Below, piece after piece: positions 1-8,893 of a DNA stretch of 64,000 bases. The first letter of the stretch is position 1, and every line of letters begins with the position of its first letter. This DNA comes from an uncultured Desulfovibrionaceae bacterium (GTDB lineage Bacteria > Desulfobacterota > Desulfovibrionia > Desulfovibrionales > Desulfovibrionaceae). The notes beneath the pieces are model-generated. The model saw nothing but the letters and a program-made list of their open reading frames with translations. It had not been told where the DNA came from and ran no database searches. Location of the stretch: the NCBI GenBank assembly GCA_944325195.1, contig CALUZB010000017.1:1-64000 (forward strand). Direction: 5' to 3'. Position numbers and translations under genes: made by a program.

Positions 1-375
1 AGAGCAGCCGGAGCGCATGGAGCGGCGGGCCAAAGCCGGGCGCCGTCCGGAGACGTGTCGTTGGAGCTGCTCGGCGCCAGAGGCTTTTACCCGGGCGATT
101 TGTTCGAGACGGAGCCGGTTGAACCGCCTCCGTCCCCCGGCGCGGGGCTTTCAGGCAAAGCCGCGGCGGACGTGGCGGACCCGACGGCTGGGGCGGATCC
201 GGCGGGCGTGACCGGCGTGGCGAACAAATCCGCAACTGCCGCAATGGACAAAATCCCGGCGGCCGCAATGGACGAACCCGCACCGGCCGCAGCGGACAGG
301 GGCGCGACTACAGCCGCGGACCCGGCGGACGAGGCCACCGCAAACGCCCCGTCCCCGCCCAAAGAGGAGGCGTAA
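1..375 (+). CDS. 3' end of an unidentified protein (5'-truncated by the window)
   Basis: The frame is open from the first base and stops with TAA immediately before tmk, so this is the C-terminal part of a gene that begins outside the window. The visible protein has a short ordinary stretch (LELLGARGFYPGDLF) followed by about 80 residues of Ala/Pro/Asp-rich low-complexity tail. I do not recognise the family. One base separates its stop codon from the tmk ATG, and the tmk ribosome binding site lies in its last codons, so the two are very likely co-transcribed. The low-complexity tail matches a tendency seen in many other proteins of this window. Confidence 0.55.
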   Translation, partial: RAAGAHGAAGQSRAPSGDVSLELLGARGFYPGDLFETEPVEPPPSPGAGLSGKAAADVADPTAGADPAGVTGVANKSATAAMDKIPAAAMDEPAPAAADRGATTAADPADEATANAPSPPKEEA

Positions 376-376
376 A

Positions 377-1012
377 ATGTTCATCACCCTGGAAGGGATT
401 GAGGGCGCGGGCAAAAGCACGCAACTGCCGCGTCTGTGCTGTTGGCTGGAAGGGCTTGGGCTCAGCGTGCTGGTCAGCCGCGAACCGGGCGGCAGCCCCT
501 TGGGTTGTCAACTCCGCCCCCTCTTGCTGGACGCGCGCAACCGGGATTTGACCCCGGAAAGCGAATTGTTCCTGTATATGGCCGACCGGGCCCAGCATGT
601 GCGCCGGGTGATCATGCCGGCCCTGGCCGCCGGTAAGGTGGTGCTGTGCGACCGCTTTGCCGATTCGACTGTGGCCTATCAGGGCTTTGGGCGCGGGGTG
701 GATTTGGAGCAGTTGGCCGCAATGAACCAACTGGCTCAGGCCGGGCTCTCCCCGGATCTGACCCTGCTGTTTGATCTGGAGCCGGAAGTCGGGCTGGCCC
801 GGGCCCGGGCCCGCAATGCCCACACCGGTCTGGGCGAGGCGGAAGGGCGCTTTGAGGCCCTGGAACTGGATTTTCACCGGCGGGTGCGCCAAGGCTATCT
901 GGAGCTGGCCCGCCGTCAGGCCTGGCGCTACCGGATTGTGGACGCGGCCCGCGAGCCGGACGCGGTGTTTGAGCAGGCCCGCGCCTTTATTGCGGCGGCT
1001 TTGGCCGGTTAA
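377..1012 (+). CDS. tmk: Thymidylate kinase
   Basis: Phosphorylates dTMP to dTDP with ATP in the cytoplasm. The 211-residue protein has the family's full length. Visible motifs are the P-loop GIEGAGKST (residues 7-15), the REPGG segment at 35-39, the nucleotide-binding DRFADS motif at 92-97 and an arginine-rich lid segment near residue 140. The ATG at 377 follows AAAGAGGAGG at the usual distance. It directly follows an unidentified upstream gene. ThyX, the enzyme that makes dTMP, is also in the window at 26.0 kb. Identification is secure. Confidence 0.97.
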   Translation: MFITLEGIEGAGKSTQLPRLCCWLEGLGLSVLVSREPGGSPLGCQLRPLLLDARNRDLTPESELFLYMADRAQHVRRVIMPALAAGKVVLCDRFADSTVAYQGFGRGVDLEQLAAMNQLAQAGLSPDLTLLFDLEPEVGLARARARNAHTGLGEAEGRFEALELDFHRRVRQGYLELARRQAWRYRIVDAAREPDAVFEQARAFIAAALAG

Positions 1013-1631
1013 CGCAACCGGTTGGCGAAAGCGGGGGCCGGGGCGGCGGTTGAGAGGCGGTCCGGATTGGCGCAACTTGCGGGCAGCCGCGCGGGAGCAG
1101 GCGGATTTTCCGGCCTAAGCGGCTTATCTCGCTGAACCGGCGGCCTTTTTGCTGAAAACCGGCAGCGCTTCGGCAGACCGCTCCCCCGGAAAGAGCGGTT
1201 TTGGGGTATATAAGGTATGTTGAAGCAATACGCCGGCAAGACCCTGAAGGGTTGGCGTCTTGCTCTTGAGGGGGGCACCTCTCCCGGGCCTTGTTGCCCT
1301 GTTTTCTACCCCGGCAAGAGGCGCGGGGTGAGGCTTAAGCCCGGCCTGAAGGCCGCGGTATCGGAACATAAAGGAATTCCGGATGAAAATCTCCTTTGAT
1401 TTCAATAGGTTACGTGTGATGTTTCCGCATCGCCGCGCAGCCGGGCGGCCGGGTTGCCTGAAGCTGTCTGTACCGCCCGTCCCGCTGTTCCGCCTGTCCG
1501 GCCGGTTCTGTCCGGTCGGGGCGCTCCCGCTGCCCGGTCGTCCACCCGTTTCACCCGTTCCGCTTGTTCCGTTCCGCCGGGGCGCTCCCGCTGCCCGGTT
1601 GCCCGCCCGTCTCACTCGTCCCGCTCCGCCG
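1013..1631. other. Gene-free spacer after tmk
   Basis: No convincing gene. It holds one copy of the type-1 dispersed repeat (1222-1380) and then a C/T-rich stretch containing a 21-bp direct repeat (1518-1538 and 1579-1599). The frame of the following TPR gene is open from an ATG at 1383, so part of this stretch may be translated as an N-terminal extension. Confidence 0.6.
1222..1380 (+). repeat. Type-1 dispersed repeat, copy 1
   Basis: One of six near-complete copies in the window. The inner end reads like GAAGCAATACGCCGGCAAG and the outer end contains the palindrome CGGCCTGAAGGCCG followed by GGTATCGGAACATAAAGGAA. The other copies read GGTCTCAAACCATAAAGGA at the outer end. The terminal AAAGGA sits seven bases before the ATG at 1383 and would serve as its ribosome binding site. 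Confidence 0.7.
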
Positions 1632-2915
1632 ATGTTCAGAACAGGCGGGCGTTGTGCCGCCGCTGTGCTCTGTCTGCTGCTCTGCCTGCTTGGCCTGCTG
1701 GGCGCGGGTTGCGCCCTTCGCCCGGATCTCGGGCCCGCGTCCCCGCCGCCCCTGCTGCTGGAAGGCCCGGTTGACCCGGCCTGGTTCGAGCGGCTGGCCG
1801 CCCTGGATGAGCAGGAAAACTGGGCGGAACTGGCGGATCTGGCCGCCTTTGTGCTGGCCCATTCGGAATTGAGCGATAAGGAGCGGGCCTGGGGCCTGTA
1901 TTACAGCGGCCGGGCGCATCTGGCCGCGGGCAACGGCCCCCGCGCTCTGGCCTGTGCGCGGGCCGCCGCTCTGTTTCTGCCCCGGGAAATCAAACCACGC
2001 ATTTTGCACGGCCTGTGTGAGTTGAGCTGGGGCAACAGTTTGCGCGGGCGGCAGATCATGCAGACCCTGGCGGCCGAGCACCCCGATTCCACCGCGGTGC
2101 TGCTGGCTATGGGCCGGGCCAATGAGATGAGCGGGCACGCGGTCGCGGCTCTGCCCTGGTATGAGCGGGCCGCCGCAAAAGAGCCGGACAACCCTGAAGT
2201 GATCACAGCTCTGGCTCTTGGCCGCTGGCGGGCGGGGGACGCGACCGGGGCTTTGCGGGATTTGGAGCAGGTGGTTGGGCTGAGCGGCGCGGACGGGCGG
2301 GAAGCGGCCGCGGCCCGCAACGATCAGGGGGTGATTTATCTGGCTTTGGGCGAGCCGGAGCGGGCCGGGCGGGCCTTTAATCAGGCCCTGGAGCTTGACC
2401 CGGCCAATATTGACGCCCGGGTGAACCGGGCCGGACTGTACGCCGCCCGCGGTGATTTCCCGTCGGCCCAGGCCGACCTGGACGCCGGGCTGGCCCTGGA
2501 GCCGGGCAATGTGAAGCTTAATCTGGCGCAGGGGCAGGTGTATCAGGCCCAATCCCGCTATTTTGAGGCTTATACCGCTTTTGAAACCGCCTATGTGTAT
2601 GGGCGGAGAAATCCGCACGCGCTGAACGAGCTGGCCTGGTTTTTGGCCACCTGTCCGGAGCCGACTTTGCGCAACGGCGGGCGGGCCGCCGGTCTGGCCG
2701 AGCGGGCCATTATTCTGGCCCAACCGCCTGATCCCGGCGCTTACGATACCCTGGCCGCCGCCTATGCCGCGGCCGGACGTTTCGATGAGGCGCGCGCCGC
2801 TCAGAATACCGCGGTGTTTCTGGCCGGGCGGGCCGGGCTGCACCCGGAGACCCTGGCCGCCTGGCGGGCCCGGCTGAAGTTGTATGAACGGGGAGAAAGC
2901 TGGTATGCCCGCTGA
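1632..2915 (+). CDS. TPR-repeat lipoprotein
   Basis: A 427-residue protein, probably an outer-membrane or periplasmic scaffold of tetratricopeptide repeats. From the ATG at 1632 it starts with a hydrophobic signal (LCLLLCLLGLLGAGC) whose cysteine fits a lipobox. TPR-like helices follow, clearest at A-Y-L-A-L-G-E-type units such as GVIYLALGEPERAGRAFNQA and the DPANIDARVNRAGLYAARGD segment. The frame is also open back to an ATG at 1383, which has a good AAAGGA site supplied by the repeat copy there. That version would hide the signal peptide behind 83 Pro/Arg-rich residues. I prefer 1632 for the lipoprotein signal, but the ribosome binding site favours 1383. It overlaps the next gene by a few bases. 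The exact role is unknown. Confidence 0.75.
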   Translation: MFRTGGRCAAAVLCLLLCLLGLLGAGCALRPDLGPASPPPLLLEGPVDPAWFERLAALDEQENWAELADLAAFVLAHSELSDKERAWGLYYSGRAHLAAGNGPRALACARAAALFLPREIKPRILHGLCELSWGNSLRGRQIMQTLAAEHPDSTAVLLAMGRANEMSGHAVAALPWYERAAAKEPDNPEVITALALGRWRAGDATGALRDLEQVVGLSGADGREAAAARNDQGVIYLALGEPERAGRAFNQALELDPANIDARVNRAGLYAARGDFPSAQADLDAGLALEPGNVKLNLAQGQVYQAQSRYFEAYTAFETAYVYGRRNPHALNELAWFLATCPEPTLRNGGRAAGLAERAIILAQPPDPGAYDTLAAAYAAAGRFDEARAAQNTAVFLAGRAGLHPETLAAWRARLKLYERGESWYAR

Positions 2916-4368
2916 AAATCCGCCCGCTGAGAACCGATTTGCTGCAAATCCGTCTTCCGGGAGCCCGGCCGCGTTCGCCAGTCCTTCCGGTGATTCCGGT
3001 TCCGCCCCGCCCGCGTCCGCTCCGCCCGCACAGCCCGCCGCGTCCGCTTCGCTCCGGCCCGTGGGCGCGTCGTCCCAAGTCAGTCTGGTCACCTATGTAT
3101 ATAATGATGGGGAGCTGGCCGACGCCCTGCTGCACAGCCTGCAAACCTGGAGCCGGAAGCCGAATGAGATTATTGTGGTTGACGACGGCTCGTGCCCGCC
3201 CTACACGCCGCCCGCGCTTCCGGGGCTGCCGAAGCCGCGGCTGTGCCGACTTGCCGCCAATCAGGGCGTGGGCGTGAGCAAGGCCCGCGGCCTGGGGCTG
3301 GCCCGGGGTGAGTTCATTCTGTCCATGGATTGCGACATGCGCCTGGCCCCGGACTGGCAGGAGCAAAGTCTGCCTGCCGCGGCCCGCCCGGAAATCGGGT
3401 TGGTGGGGGTATCGGTGCTCTGTGCCGGGGGCGACGATCTCACCGCCCGCTACCTGCGGCTGGCCGAACAACAGTTGTTGCCGGACGGCGAAACCGACTT
3501 TCTCTCCGGCAGTGTGTGGCTGATGCGCCGTCAGGTCTGGGAAGCGGTAGGGGGCTTTGGCGGGTATGCGGCCCGCACGCATGAAGATCATCACTTTTGC
3601 GCCCGGGTGAGACGGGCCGGTTATAAGCTGGTGAGTTGCGCGGCCCGACCCGGCCTGCAGGTGCGCAGTCTGTCCCGCCACGACATGATCCTGCGTTTCG
3701 CCGCCTGGCTGCACGGCGGCATTCTGGACAGCGTCCGCGCTCAACCAAACCCGGACGGGGTGCGGGCAGCGGGCTACGCCGCCGGGCTGGGCGCCTTGCG
3801 CCGCCTGGAAACGGCCTTGCAGGAGAACCTGGAGCGGGAGTTCATCTATTTCGAACTGTTGGCTCTGGCCAATCTCTGCCTGCGTATTTTTCAGACCGCC
3901 GCCCGGGCAGAAGGGGAGCCGGGCGGGCCGACTGAGGCGCCGGACTGGCTGGTCCGCGAACGACGGGCCTGGTTGGGGGCGCTGGCCGGACTGCTCGCCC
4001 CGTTTCGATTGCTGGGAAAGGTGCTGCAAGCGGATCTGGCGGTTCTGGGCTGGCGGTTCAGCGGCCCGGACGCGGCCGCTTTCAGTGGGGATAAGACGGG
4101 TGTGTCCGCTGTTGCCGGCGCGTCGCCCGCCGCTTGCGGTGCTTGCGGCGCCTCCGGCGCGTGCTCAGGCCCTGCCCCCGAATCCGGCGGGCAAGTTGCC
4201 CCCACTGTCTATTGGAGCGAGTTGATGAACATCTTCAAATCTCTGGCCGCCCCGAACGGCGTGTTCGCCTATCTCAACGGCCCCGGTCTGCGCCGGATTA
4301 TTCAGGAAGACGCGCAGGCCGGGCGCAACTTCTCATTTTACCGCACCCTGTACCGCCCCGGAGCCTGA
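2905..4368 (+). CDS. GT2-family glycosyltransferase with low-complexity N terminus
   Basis: Predicted to transfer a sugar from a nucleotide donor to a surface glycan or protein; the acceptor is unknown. After about 57 Ala/Pro/Ser-rich residues, a GT-A domain starts at QVSLVTYVYNDG. It carries DDGS at residues 93-96, the metal-binding DCD at 142-144, and a distal FLSGSVWLMRR...HEDHHFC segment typical of family 2. A long C-terminal region of unknown function follows. The ATG at 2905 is preceded by GGGGAGA and overlaps the stop of the TPR gene, suggesting translational coupling; an in-frame ATG at 2884 is a weaker alternative. Family assignment is good, substrate unknown. Confidence 0.85.
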   Translation: MPAENPPAENRFAANPSSGSPAAFASPSGDSGSAPPASAPPAQPAASASLRPVGASSQVSLVTYVYNDGELADALLHSLQTWSRKPNEIIVVDDGSCPPYTPPALPGLPKPRLCRLAANQGVGVSKARGLGLARGEFILSMDCDMRLAPDWQEQSLPAAARPEIGLVGVSVLCAGGDDLTARYLRLAEQQLLPDGETDFLSGSVWLMRRQVWEAVGGFGGYAARTHEDHHFCARVRRAGYKLVSCAARPGLQVRSLSRHDMILRFAAWLHGGILDSVRAQPNPDGVRAAGYAAGLGALRRLETALQENLEREFIYFELLALANLCLRIFQTAARAEGEPGGPTEAPDWLVRERRAWLGALAGLLAPFRLLGKVLQADLAVLGWRFSGPDAAAFSGDKTGVSAVAGASPAACGACGASGACSGPAPESGGQVAPTVYWSELMNIFKSLAAPNGVFAYLNGPGLRRIIQEDAQAGRNFSFYRTLYRPGA

Positions 4369-4863
4369 GGCCGACGGCGTTTCCCGCTTCCGCGCAACCC
4401 GGCGCACGGCTGAGGTCACTATTCGTCCTGACCGCCTGAGCCGGGCGGGGTTCTTGCTTCAGACCGCTTGGGCGATCAGCCCCACCCCGGAAAGCCGCCT
4501 CTTTTGGGGAAGGGCGCTGCACACCCGGACAACGATTTTGAGGCGGCGGCTCAGCGCCCGGATATTTGTCGGCCCCCCCGGAAGTGGGGCGGACATGTTC
4601 GTCGTCATTGGAGACGGGCAACCCCTCACCCGAATTGCCCGCCCCTCGCCCCGATAAATCGGGCTTTCAGGGGTATTTATGTTATAACCCTGTGTAATTC
4701 CAGGATAATTTATATTTGGGTTATCCCCTTACATTTTTTTGATTTTATGATACATAGTAGCACCAAGCCGGTTGGTTATTCCAACAGGCCAGTGCTGCGT
4801 TTGTTTTAAAGTTGCGCTGCTGCCTTGGCGCATAAAAAAATGAAATGGAGTGCCTACAAGCTT
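4369..4863. other. Spacer upstream of carbamate kinase
   Basis: No gene is supported. The right half (about 4670-4820) is markedly AT-rich and probably carries the arcC promoter and regulatory sites. Confidence 0.5.
4684..4724. promoter_or_regulatory. Inverted repeat in the arcC upstream region
   Basis: ATAACCC at 4684-4690 and GGGTTAT at 4718-4724 form inverted arms around an AT-rich centre containing TGTGTAATT. A similar half-site is part of the palindrome upstream of the ornithine carbamoyltransferase gene at 11024. This may be an operator shared by the two catabolic genes; the binding protein is unknown. Confidence 0.3.
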
Positions 4864-5790
4864 ATGAGCAAACCTACTATTCTTATCGCATTGGGCGGCA
4901 ACGCCCTGATCCAGGCTGGCCAGCAGGGCAGCGTGGAAGAACAGCTTGCCAACCTCAAACCCGCCATGGAAACCGTGGTGAAACTGATTGACGACTACAC
5001 CGTTGTTCTGACCCACGGCAACGGCCCGCACGTCGGCAACATTCTGCTGCAGCAGGAAAGCACCGACGAAGTTTACAAGCAGCCCCTCGCTGTGGTTGGC
5101 GCCATGTCTCAGGGCCAGATCGGCTTCCTGATTGAAATGGCTCTTACCGAAGCGCTGAACCGCGCCGGCAAGACCCTCGATTTCACCACCCTGGTGACCT
5201 ACACCATTGTTGATGAAAATGACCCGGCCTTCCAGAACCCCACCAAATATGTGGGCCCCTTCTTCACCGAAGAAGAAGCCAAAACCAAGCCCTATCCTGT
5301 GAAGGACTCCAAGTCCGGCAAGGGCTGGCGCCGCGTGGTTGCCTCTCCGGCTCCGCTGGAAATCGGCAACTACAAAGAAGTTAAGGCCCTGATCGATCAG
5401 GATGTTGTAGCTATCTGCACCGGCGGCGGGGGTATTCCGGTGAAACGCACCCAGTACGGCATTGAGGGCGTTGACGCCGTTATCGATAAAGACCTCGCTT
5501 CATCTCTGCTGGCAGCGCAGGCCGGTATCGGTACTCTGTGCATCGCCACCGACGAAGCCAATGTGTGCATCAACTATAAGAAGGAAAACGAACAGCGTCT
5601 GAGCAAGATGACCGTGGCCGATTGCGAAAAGTATCTGGCTGAAGGTCAGTTCCCGGCCGGCTCCATGGGCCCGAAAGTACAGGCCGCTGCTTCTTTCGTG
5701 AAGAAAACCGGCCGTAACGCCATCATCACCACCATTTCCAACATTGAAGGCGCTTTGAAGGGCGAAGCTGGCACCACCATTGTTCCCTAA
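4864..5790 (+). CDS. arcC: Carbamate kinase
   Basis: Interconverts carbamoyl phosphate plus ADP with carbamate plus ATP, usually in the ATP-forming direction during citrulline or other carbamoyl-compound catabolism. The 308-residue length is standard. Visible motifs include LIALGGNALIQ at the N terminus, VVLTHGNGPHVGN, the AICTGGGGIPV segment and an IDKDLASSLLA stretch, all typical of the amino acid kinase fold. I start at MSKPTIL (4864); a longer frame from 4825 adds an unlikely leader. Codon use is restricted, suggesting high expression. Its partner ornithine carbamoyltransferase lies at 11.1 kb. A strong terminator follows. Confidence 0.97.
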   Translation: MSKPTILIALGGNALIQAGQQGSVEEQLANLKPAMETVVKLIDDYTVVLTHGNGPHVGNILLQQESTDEVYKQPLAVVGAMSQGQIGFLIEMALTEALNRAGKTLDFTTLVTYTIVDENDPAFQNPTKYVGPFFTEEEAKTKPYPVKDSKSGKGWRRVVASPAPLEIGNYKEVKALIDQDVVAICTGGGGIPVKRTQYGIEGVDAVIDKDLASSLLAAQAGIGTLCIATDEANVCINYKKENEQRLSKMTVADCEKYLAEGQFPAGSMGPKVQAAASFVKKTGRNAIITTISNIEGALKGEAGTTIVP

Positions 5791-5827
5791 TATTAATTCG
5801 GGAATAATTCAGCTTTGACTGGAGCTT

Positions 5828-5864
5828 ATCCCCGGTAACTGAAAAAGTTGCCGGGGATTTTGTA
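5828..5864 (+). terminator. Rho-independent terminator after arcC
   Basis: A 12-bp stem ATCCCCGGTAAC / GTTGCCGGGGAT (one G-T pair), loop TGAAAAA, followed by TTTGTATTTT. Confidence 0.8.
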
Positions 5865-5999
5865 TTTTGGTGTTGACCTTTGTTCTCTAGTATATTATGT
5901 TGCGTTATCTAAAGGGCAGGTTTAAGGCTTTACGCAAAAAAGCTGATAATAGTCAACAGTTGCGTATGGTTGAGTTTGTCCGATTAAAAAAGTAACCTG

Positions 6000-6053
6000 C
6001 TGCTTCGAGGCAATGCTTTAGGTGAGCGTTGCGTAAGGCAGATTGCGAAGCAG
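6000..6053 (+). promoter_or_regulatory. Structured 5' leader element
   Basis: Outer arms CTGCTTCG (6000-6007) and CGAAGCAG (6046-6053) are perfectly complementary. Inside them GCAATGC (6010-6016) pairs with GCGTTGC (6026-6032), with one G-U pair and a 9-base loop. The element ends 63 bases before the start codon of the cPGS-like gene and could be a regulatory leader or a small RNA. It matches no riboswitch class I recognise. Confidence 0.4.
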
Positions 6054-6116
6054 TTAGTCAAGAAAGGCAGCGCAGCAATAACTTGTTTGTCTTTTCACAT
6101 TATTAAGGAGTTCTAC

Positions 6117-7463
6117 ATGAGCAAGAAAATCAATGTAATTATTATCGGAGCCGCCGGCCGCGACTTCCACAACTTCAACACCTACTTCCGCGACAATGAG
6201 CTGTACAACGTGGTAGGCTTCACCGCTGCTCAGATTCCTGACATCGATGGCCGTAAATACCCCGCCGCTCTCGCCGGTAAGCTGTATCCGGAAGGCATTC
6301 CGATTTTCGCTGAAAGCGAACTGCCCACTCTGATCAAATCCCTGAAGGTTGACGAATGCGTATTCTCTTACTCTGACGTGTCCTATCAGCACGTAATGGG
6401 CGTAAGCGCCATCTGTGCCGCCGCAGGCGCCAACTTCCGCCTGCTTGGCCCCAAAGACACTCAGGTTAAGTCCACCAAGCCGGTTGTTGCCATCTGTGCA
6501 GTACGTACCGGTGCCGGTAAGGGTCAGACCGCTCGTCGCGTAATCGAAGCCCTGATGGCCAAAGGCCTGAAAGTTGTTGCTGCCCGTCACCCCATGCCTT
6601 ACGGCGACCTGACCAAGCAGGAATGCATGCGCTTTGCTGAAGTTGCAGACCTGAAAAAGAACAACTGCACCATTGAAGAAATGGAAGAATACGAACCGCA
6701 CGTAATCCGCGGTAACGTAATCTACTCCGGCGTGGACTATGAAAAGATCCTCCGCGCTATGGAAAACGATCCTAAGGGCTGCGACGTAGTAGTATGGGAC
6801 GGCGGTAACAACGACTTCCCGTTCTTCGTACCCGACCTGATGTTCACCGTTGTTGACCCCCTGCGTCCGGGTCACGAACTGTCCTTCTATCCCGGCGAAG
6901 CCTGCCTGCGTATGGCCGACGTGGCTGTGATCAACAAGATTGACTCCGCCAGCCTGGATAACATCAACATCGTGCGCGCCAACATCGCTAAAGTGAACCC
7001 CGGCGCTCGCGTAATCGACGGTGCTTCCCCGATTAAAGTTGACAATCCTGAAATCATCACCGGCAAGCGCGTGCTGGTAGTTGAAGACGGCCCGACCCTG
7101 ACCCATGGTAACATGAAGATCGGCGCCGGTGCTGTTGCCGCTATGCGTTATGGCGCTGCCGGCATGATTGATGCCCGTCCTTACGCTAAGGGCCGTATCA
7201 TTGAAACCTATGAAATCTATCCTGAAATCGGTCAGGTTCTGCCCGCCATGGGTTATGGCGCTGAAAAGCTGAAAGACCTAGAAGCCACCATTAACGCTAC
7301 TGAGTGTGATGCCGTGATCATCGCTACCCCGATGGATCTGAACCGGATCATCAACATCAAGCATCCCACCACCCGTGTATACTACGACTTGCAGGAAATC
7401 GGCGAGCCCACTGTGGACACCATTATTGATGAATTCTGCAAGAAGCACAACCTTGGTAAGTAA
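6117..7463 (+). CDS. Cyclic-2,3-diphosphoglycerate-synthetase-like NTPase (COG2403-type predicted GTPase)
   Basis: A 448-residue cytoplasmic nucleotide-binding protein of unproven reaction. The N terminus has a Rossmann-like INVIIIGAAGRDFHNF segment. A P-loop variant, RTGAGKGQT, lies at residues 130-138, VVWDGGNND near 225-232 resembles a Walker B region, and NKID at 273-276 matches a GTPase G4 motif. The start at 6117 has an ideal AAGGAG. It stands between carbamate kinase and ornithine carbamoyltransferase, and I infer a role in the same carbamoyl-phosphate-linked nitrogen catabolism. Restricted codon use suggests high expression. The true cyclic diphosphoglycerate activity of archaeal relatives should not be assumed. 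Confidence 0.8.
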   Translation: MSKKINVIIIGAAGRDFHNFNTYFRDNELYNVVGFTAAQIPDIDGRKYPAALAGKLYPEGIPIFAESELPTLIKSLKVDECVFSYSDVSYQHVMGVSAICAAAGANFRLLGPKDTQVKSTKPVVAICAVRTGAGKGQTARRVIEALMAKGLKVVAARHPMPYGDLTKQECMRFAEVADLKKNNCTIEEMEEYEPHVIRGNVIYSGVDYEKILRAMENDPKGCDVVVWDGGNNDFPFFVPDLMFTVVDPLRPGHELSFYPGEACLRMADVAVINKIDSASLDNINIVRANIAKVNPGARVIDGASPIKVDNPEIITGKRVLVVEDGPTLTHGNMKIGAGAVAAMRYGAAGMIDARPYAKGRIIETYEIYPEIGQVLPAMGYGAEKLKDLEATINATECDAVIIATPMDLNRIINIKHPTTRVYYDLQEIGEPTVDTIIDEFCKKHNLGK

Positions 7464-7486
7464 TTACCCTTAATTGTGCGCCATTC

Positions 7487-7519
7487 AACCCCTGTCGGCT
7501 TTTGTCGGCAGGGGTTTTT
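7487..7519 (+). terminator. Rho-independent terminator after the cPGS-like gene
   Basis: Stem AACCCCTG / CAGGGGTT (7487-7494 with 7509-7516) followed by a run of T; the loop contains two TCGG segments. Confidence 0.8.
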
Positions 7520-7917
7520 GACGTTTACGCTGTGCCGTTTTCAAATTACGCCGACCGGAAAGTCGGCCATAAAGCCTTATTGATTTTGCTTCTTGCGCCG
7601 CGGCGTTCCCAGTATTACAGTCAGAACTGTCTGGTTGCTCCCGACGCCCTGTTTTTGGTTTATATCGGAGCGTTTCAGAATCACCCCGCGGCGTTCTCCG
7701 CATTGCCCGCGGAATGGCCCGCTTCAAGGCGGCCCGACCGCTCGTCGCCTCAAGGTTTGTCTGAACCGCTCACCGCTTTGTCAGGGGCATGGCATCGTCC
7801 CCCGGCCGCCAACCGCTGTGCGCCTAACCGCTGTGTGTTGCAGGAGCCGGAAAATCGGGAAATCGGTGAGTTTGGTGGAGGAGAATCTCCCGATGTCTGC
7901 ATGTCTTGTTCCGGCGT

Positions 7918-8085
7918 GAAGCAAGGCGGCAGTAAAGCTCGGAAGGCGCTTTTCGTCCGCTCTTGGGCGGGGGGCTCCCGGCCCGCGCTTGCCGCCCGGT
8001 TTGATCCCCGCCCCGGCCCCGCCCAAGCGCCGCGGGCCGGTGCTCTGGTCTGCTTGAAGGCCGACGGTCTCAAACCATAAAGGAG
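7918..8085 (+). repeat. Type-1 dispersed repeat, copy 2
   Basis: Inner end GAAGCAAGGCGGCAGTAAAG..., GC-rich centre, outer end CTTGAAGGCCGACGGTCTCAAACCATAAAGGA split over 8053-8084. No gene follows its AAAGGA end directly. Confidence 0.7.
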
Positions 8086-8864
8086 TAAGATAAGCAGGGC
8101 GTTAAAGCCGATGCGCACGGCAGTAACAGTCGATATTCGATATCCGGGTGAACTCTCCCCAACGTCGACAGCTTCCTTCTCCCCGTTCCGCCTCCCTGTT
8201 CCGTCAACCCCGGGGAAAAGGGAAGGGCGGTTTGTAATGACCCCGCCGCTAATCCCCTCATCCCGCTCTTTCAAACTCCCTGATACCGCCTGATACCGCC
8301 CGCGCAAGGGGCATCGCTGCGGGTGCGTCCGGGCCGCGCTCCGCTCCGTTTTGCTCTGAACGTTTACAGCCTTGCGCTGCAAGCTTCATCACGGACAAGG
8401 CCGCTCTCCACAGGCTGTTGAAATCCGGGCGAATCTTAAAAGTGGAGTGAGCTGCTTCGCCTCTTTATATTGCAAGGCTTCAAGTCGGCGACGCCCGCAA
8501 AACAGGCGGTGCCATGCGCTTCAAAAACTTGCAGCATCATTCAACAAAGCCGCCATGTCCCGATGCACAAAGCCTTTTCAGCTTGAAAAGCGCCCATTTC
8601 GCGCTGTTCATTTTGTTGCAACGCGGTCTTTCCGCAAAACGCCGGGCGCAACTCAGGGGTGGGGCCGCCGTCGGTGGAGCGCGGAAGTTGCCGCTCCGGA
8701 TTGATTTTACACAGGGGGCCGCCTTGCGCCGTTGCCGCTCTGATCCGGCTCATGCCCGCGCCCATTCAGCCTTAAGCAGGCTTCCCAGCCCTTAGTCCGG
8801 AAGCGGGCAAAAGCGGAAAGCCGTTGCCGCTCTCCCGACTTTTCTGAAAATTTTCAGTTCTCCC

Positions 8865-8893
8865 TTGCTCTTTTGGTGGTTTTGCGATATTAT
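8865..8893 (+). promoter_or_regulatory. Sigma-70-type promoter for the DUF3053 lipoprotein
   Basis: TTGCTC (8865-8870), 17-base spacer, TATTAT (8888-8893), 40 bases before the start codon. Confidence 0.5.

Larger units (their letters stand above)
5791..6116. other. Leader and promoter region of the cPGS-like gene
   Basis: No gene. It holds the arcC terminator, a promoter-like TTGACC at 5873-5878 with AT-rich -10-like sequence (TATTAT at 5893) and a long, AT-rich probable 5' untranslated region with a predicted stem-loop at 6000-6053. Confidence 0.5.

Noticed and set aside
6117..7463. Naming the NTPase as a true cyclic 2,3-diphosphoglycerate synthetase
   Set aside because: That activity is known from thermophilic methanogens; the bacterial homologue's context points to carbamoyl-phosphate metabolism and its reaction is unproven.
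7520..8700. Several open frames of 60-210 codons in the 1.4-kb spacer
   Set aside because: They lack ribosome binding sites and recognisable domains, and parts are translations of the type-1 repeat (GLRPRPSG-like peptides).
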